Below, piece after piece: positions 7,264-7,345 of a stretch of 7,345 bases of DNA. The notes under the pieces are model-generated. The model was not told where the DNA came from and did no database searches. It worked only from the letters and a program-made list of their open reading frames with translations. Both the position numbers and the translations under genes were made by a program. Origin of the DNA: Arsenophonus sp052174495 (lineage in GTDB: Bacteria > Pseudomonadota > Gammaproteobacteria > Enterobacterales > Enterobacteriaceae); NCBI GenBank assembly GCA_052174495.1, contig JBQMRR010000040.1, forward strand, positions 1 through 7,345, written 5' to 3'. Each line of letters starts with the position of its first letter. Positions within the stretch are counted from its first letter, which is position 1.

Positions 7264-7345
7264 TAAGGAAATGATTTTTACAGGAGGTTCTCCGATGAAT
7301 ATCTTATCATAACTTCATCTCAGTCATGAATCAGAAAGTGGTAAG
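7264..7345 (-). pseudogene. 16S rRNA pseudogene, 3' end (continues beyond the window)
   Basis: The minus strand from 7345 begins CTTACCACTTTCTGATTCAT and aligns base for base with the last 80 or so bases of enterobacterial 16S (CTTACCACTTTGTGATTCAT). Further on, near-invariant positions are changed. GTCGTAACAAGG of the decoding region reads GTTATGATAAGA, the two arms of helix 45 no longer pair, and the anti-Shine-Dalgarno CACCTCC reads CATTTCC. Most changes are transitions toward A or T. A 16S with these changes should not support normal initiation or decoding, so another working copy must exist elsewhere. Confidence 0.88.

Overview
The window looks like late-stage genome decay in a host-restricted gammaproteobacterium, most likely an insect endosymbiont of the Enterobacterales. 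The DNA is strongly AT-rich and has almost no intact protein-coding capacity. Its right end is an enterobacterial-type rRNA operon read on the minus strand (16S, tRNA-Ile(GAU), tRNA-Ala(UGC), 23S). Decayed Serratia- or Sodalis-type symbionts have this character, but I cannot name the species.

Right end (about 5180-7345, minus strand): both rRNA genes are dead. The 16S 3' end (7264-7345) aligns with other enterobacterial 16S but has lost conserved decoding-region bases, the helix 45 stem and the anti-Shine-Dalgarno core. The 23S (about 5180-6658) can be followed for roughly the first half of the gene with many substitutions and deletions; the second half and 5S are absent. The two spacer tRNA genes between them are intact, with all stems, anticodons and encoded CCA ends. 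A boxB/boxA-like pair and a symmetric terminator-like hairpin lie just after tRNA-Ala. The picture is of an rRNA operon that now survives only as a tRNA-Ile/tRNA-Ala unit.

Middle (about 2597-5180, plus strand): a broken IS256-family transposase (2597-3656) is recognisable almost end to end in three alternating frames. It is followed by two unrecognised broken reading frames (3790-4302 and 4494-about 5180). The second is less AT-rich, has a predicted membrane segment, and abuts the truncated end of the 23S remnant.

Left part (1-2596): no recognisable gene. It holds five tandem ATTACC units at the window edge, a few short open frames and some hairpins. Two short frames (715-846 plus, 839-922 minus) have good ribosome-binding sites and converge. 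At this base composition, open frames of 40-60 codons are expected by chance, so these calls are weak.

Only the two tRNA genes are confidently functional.
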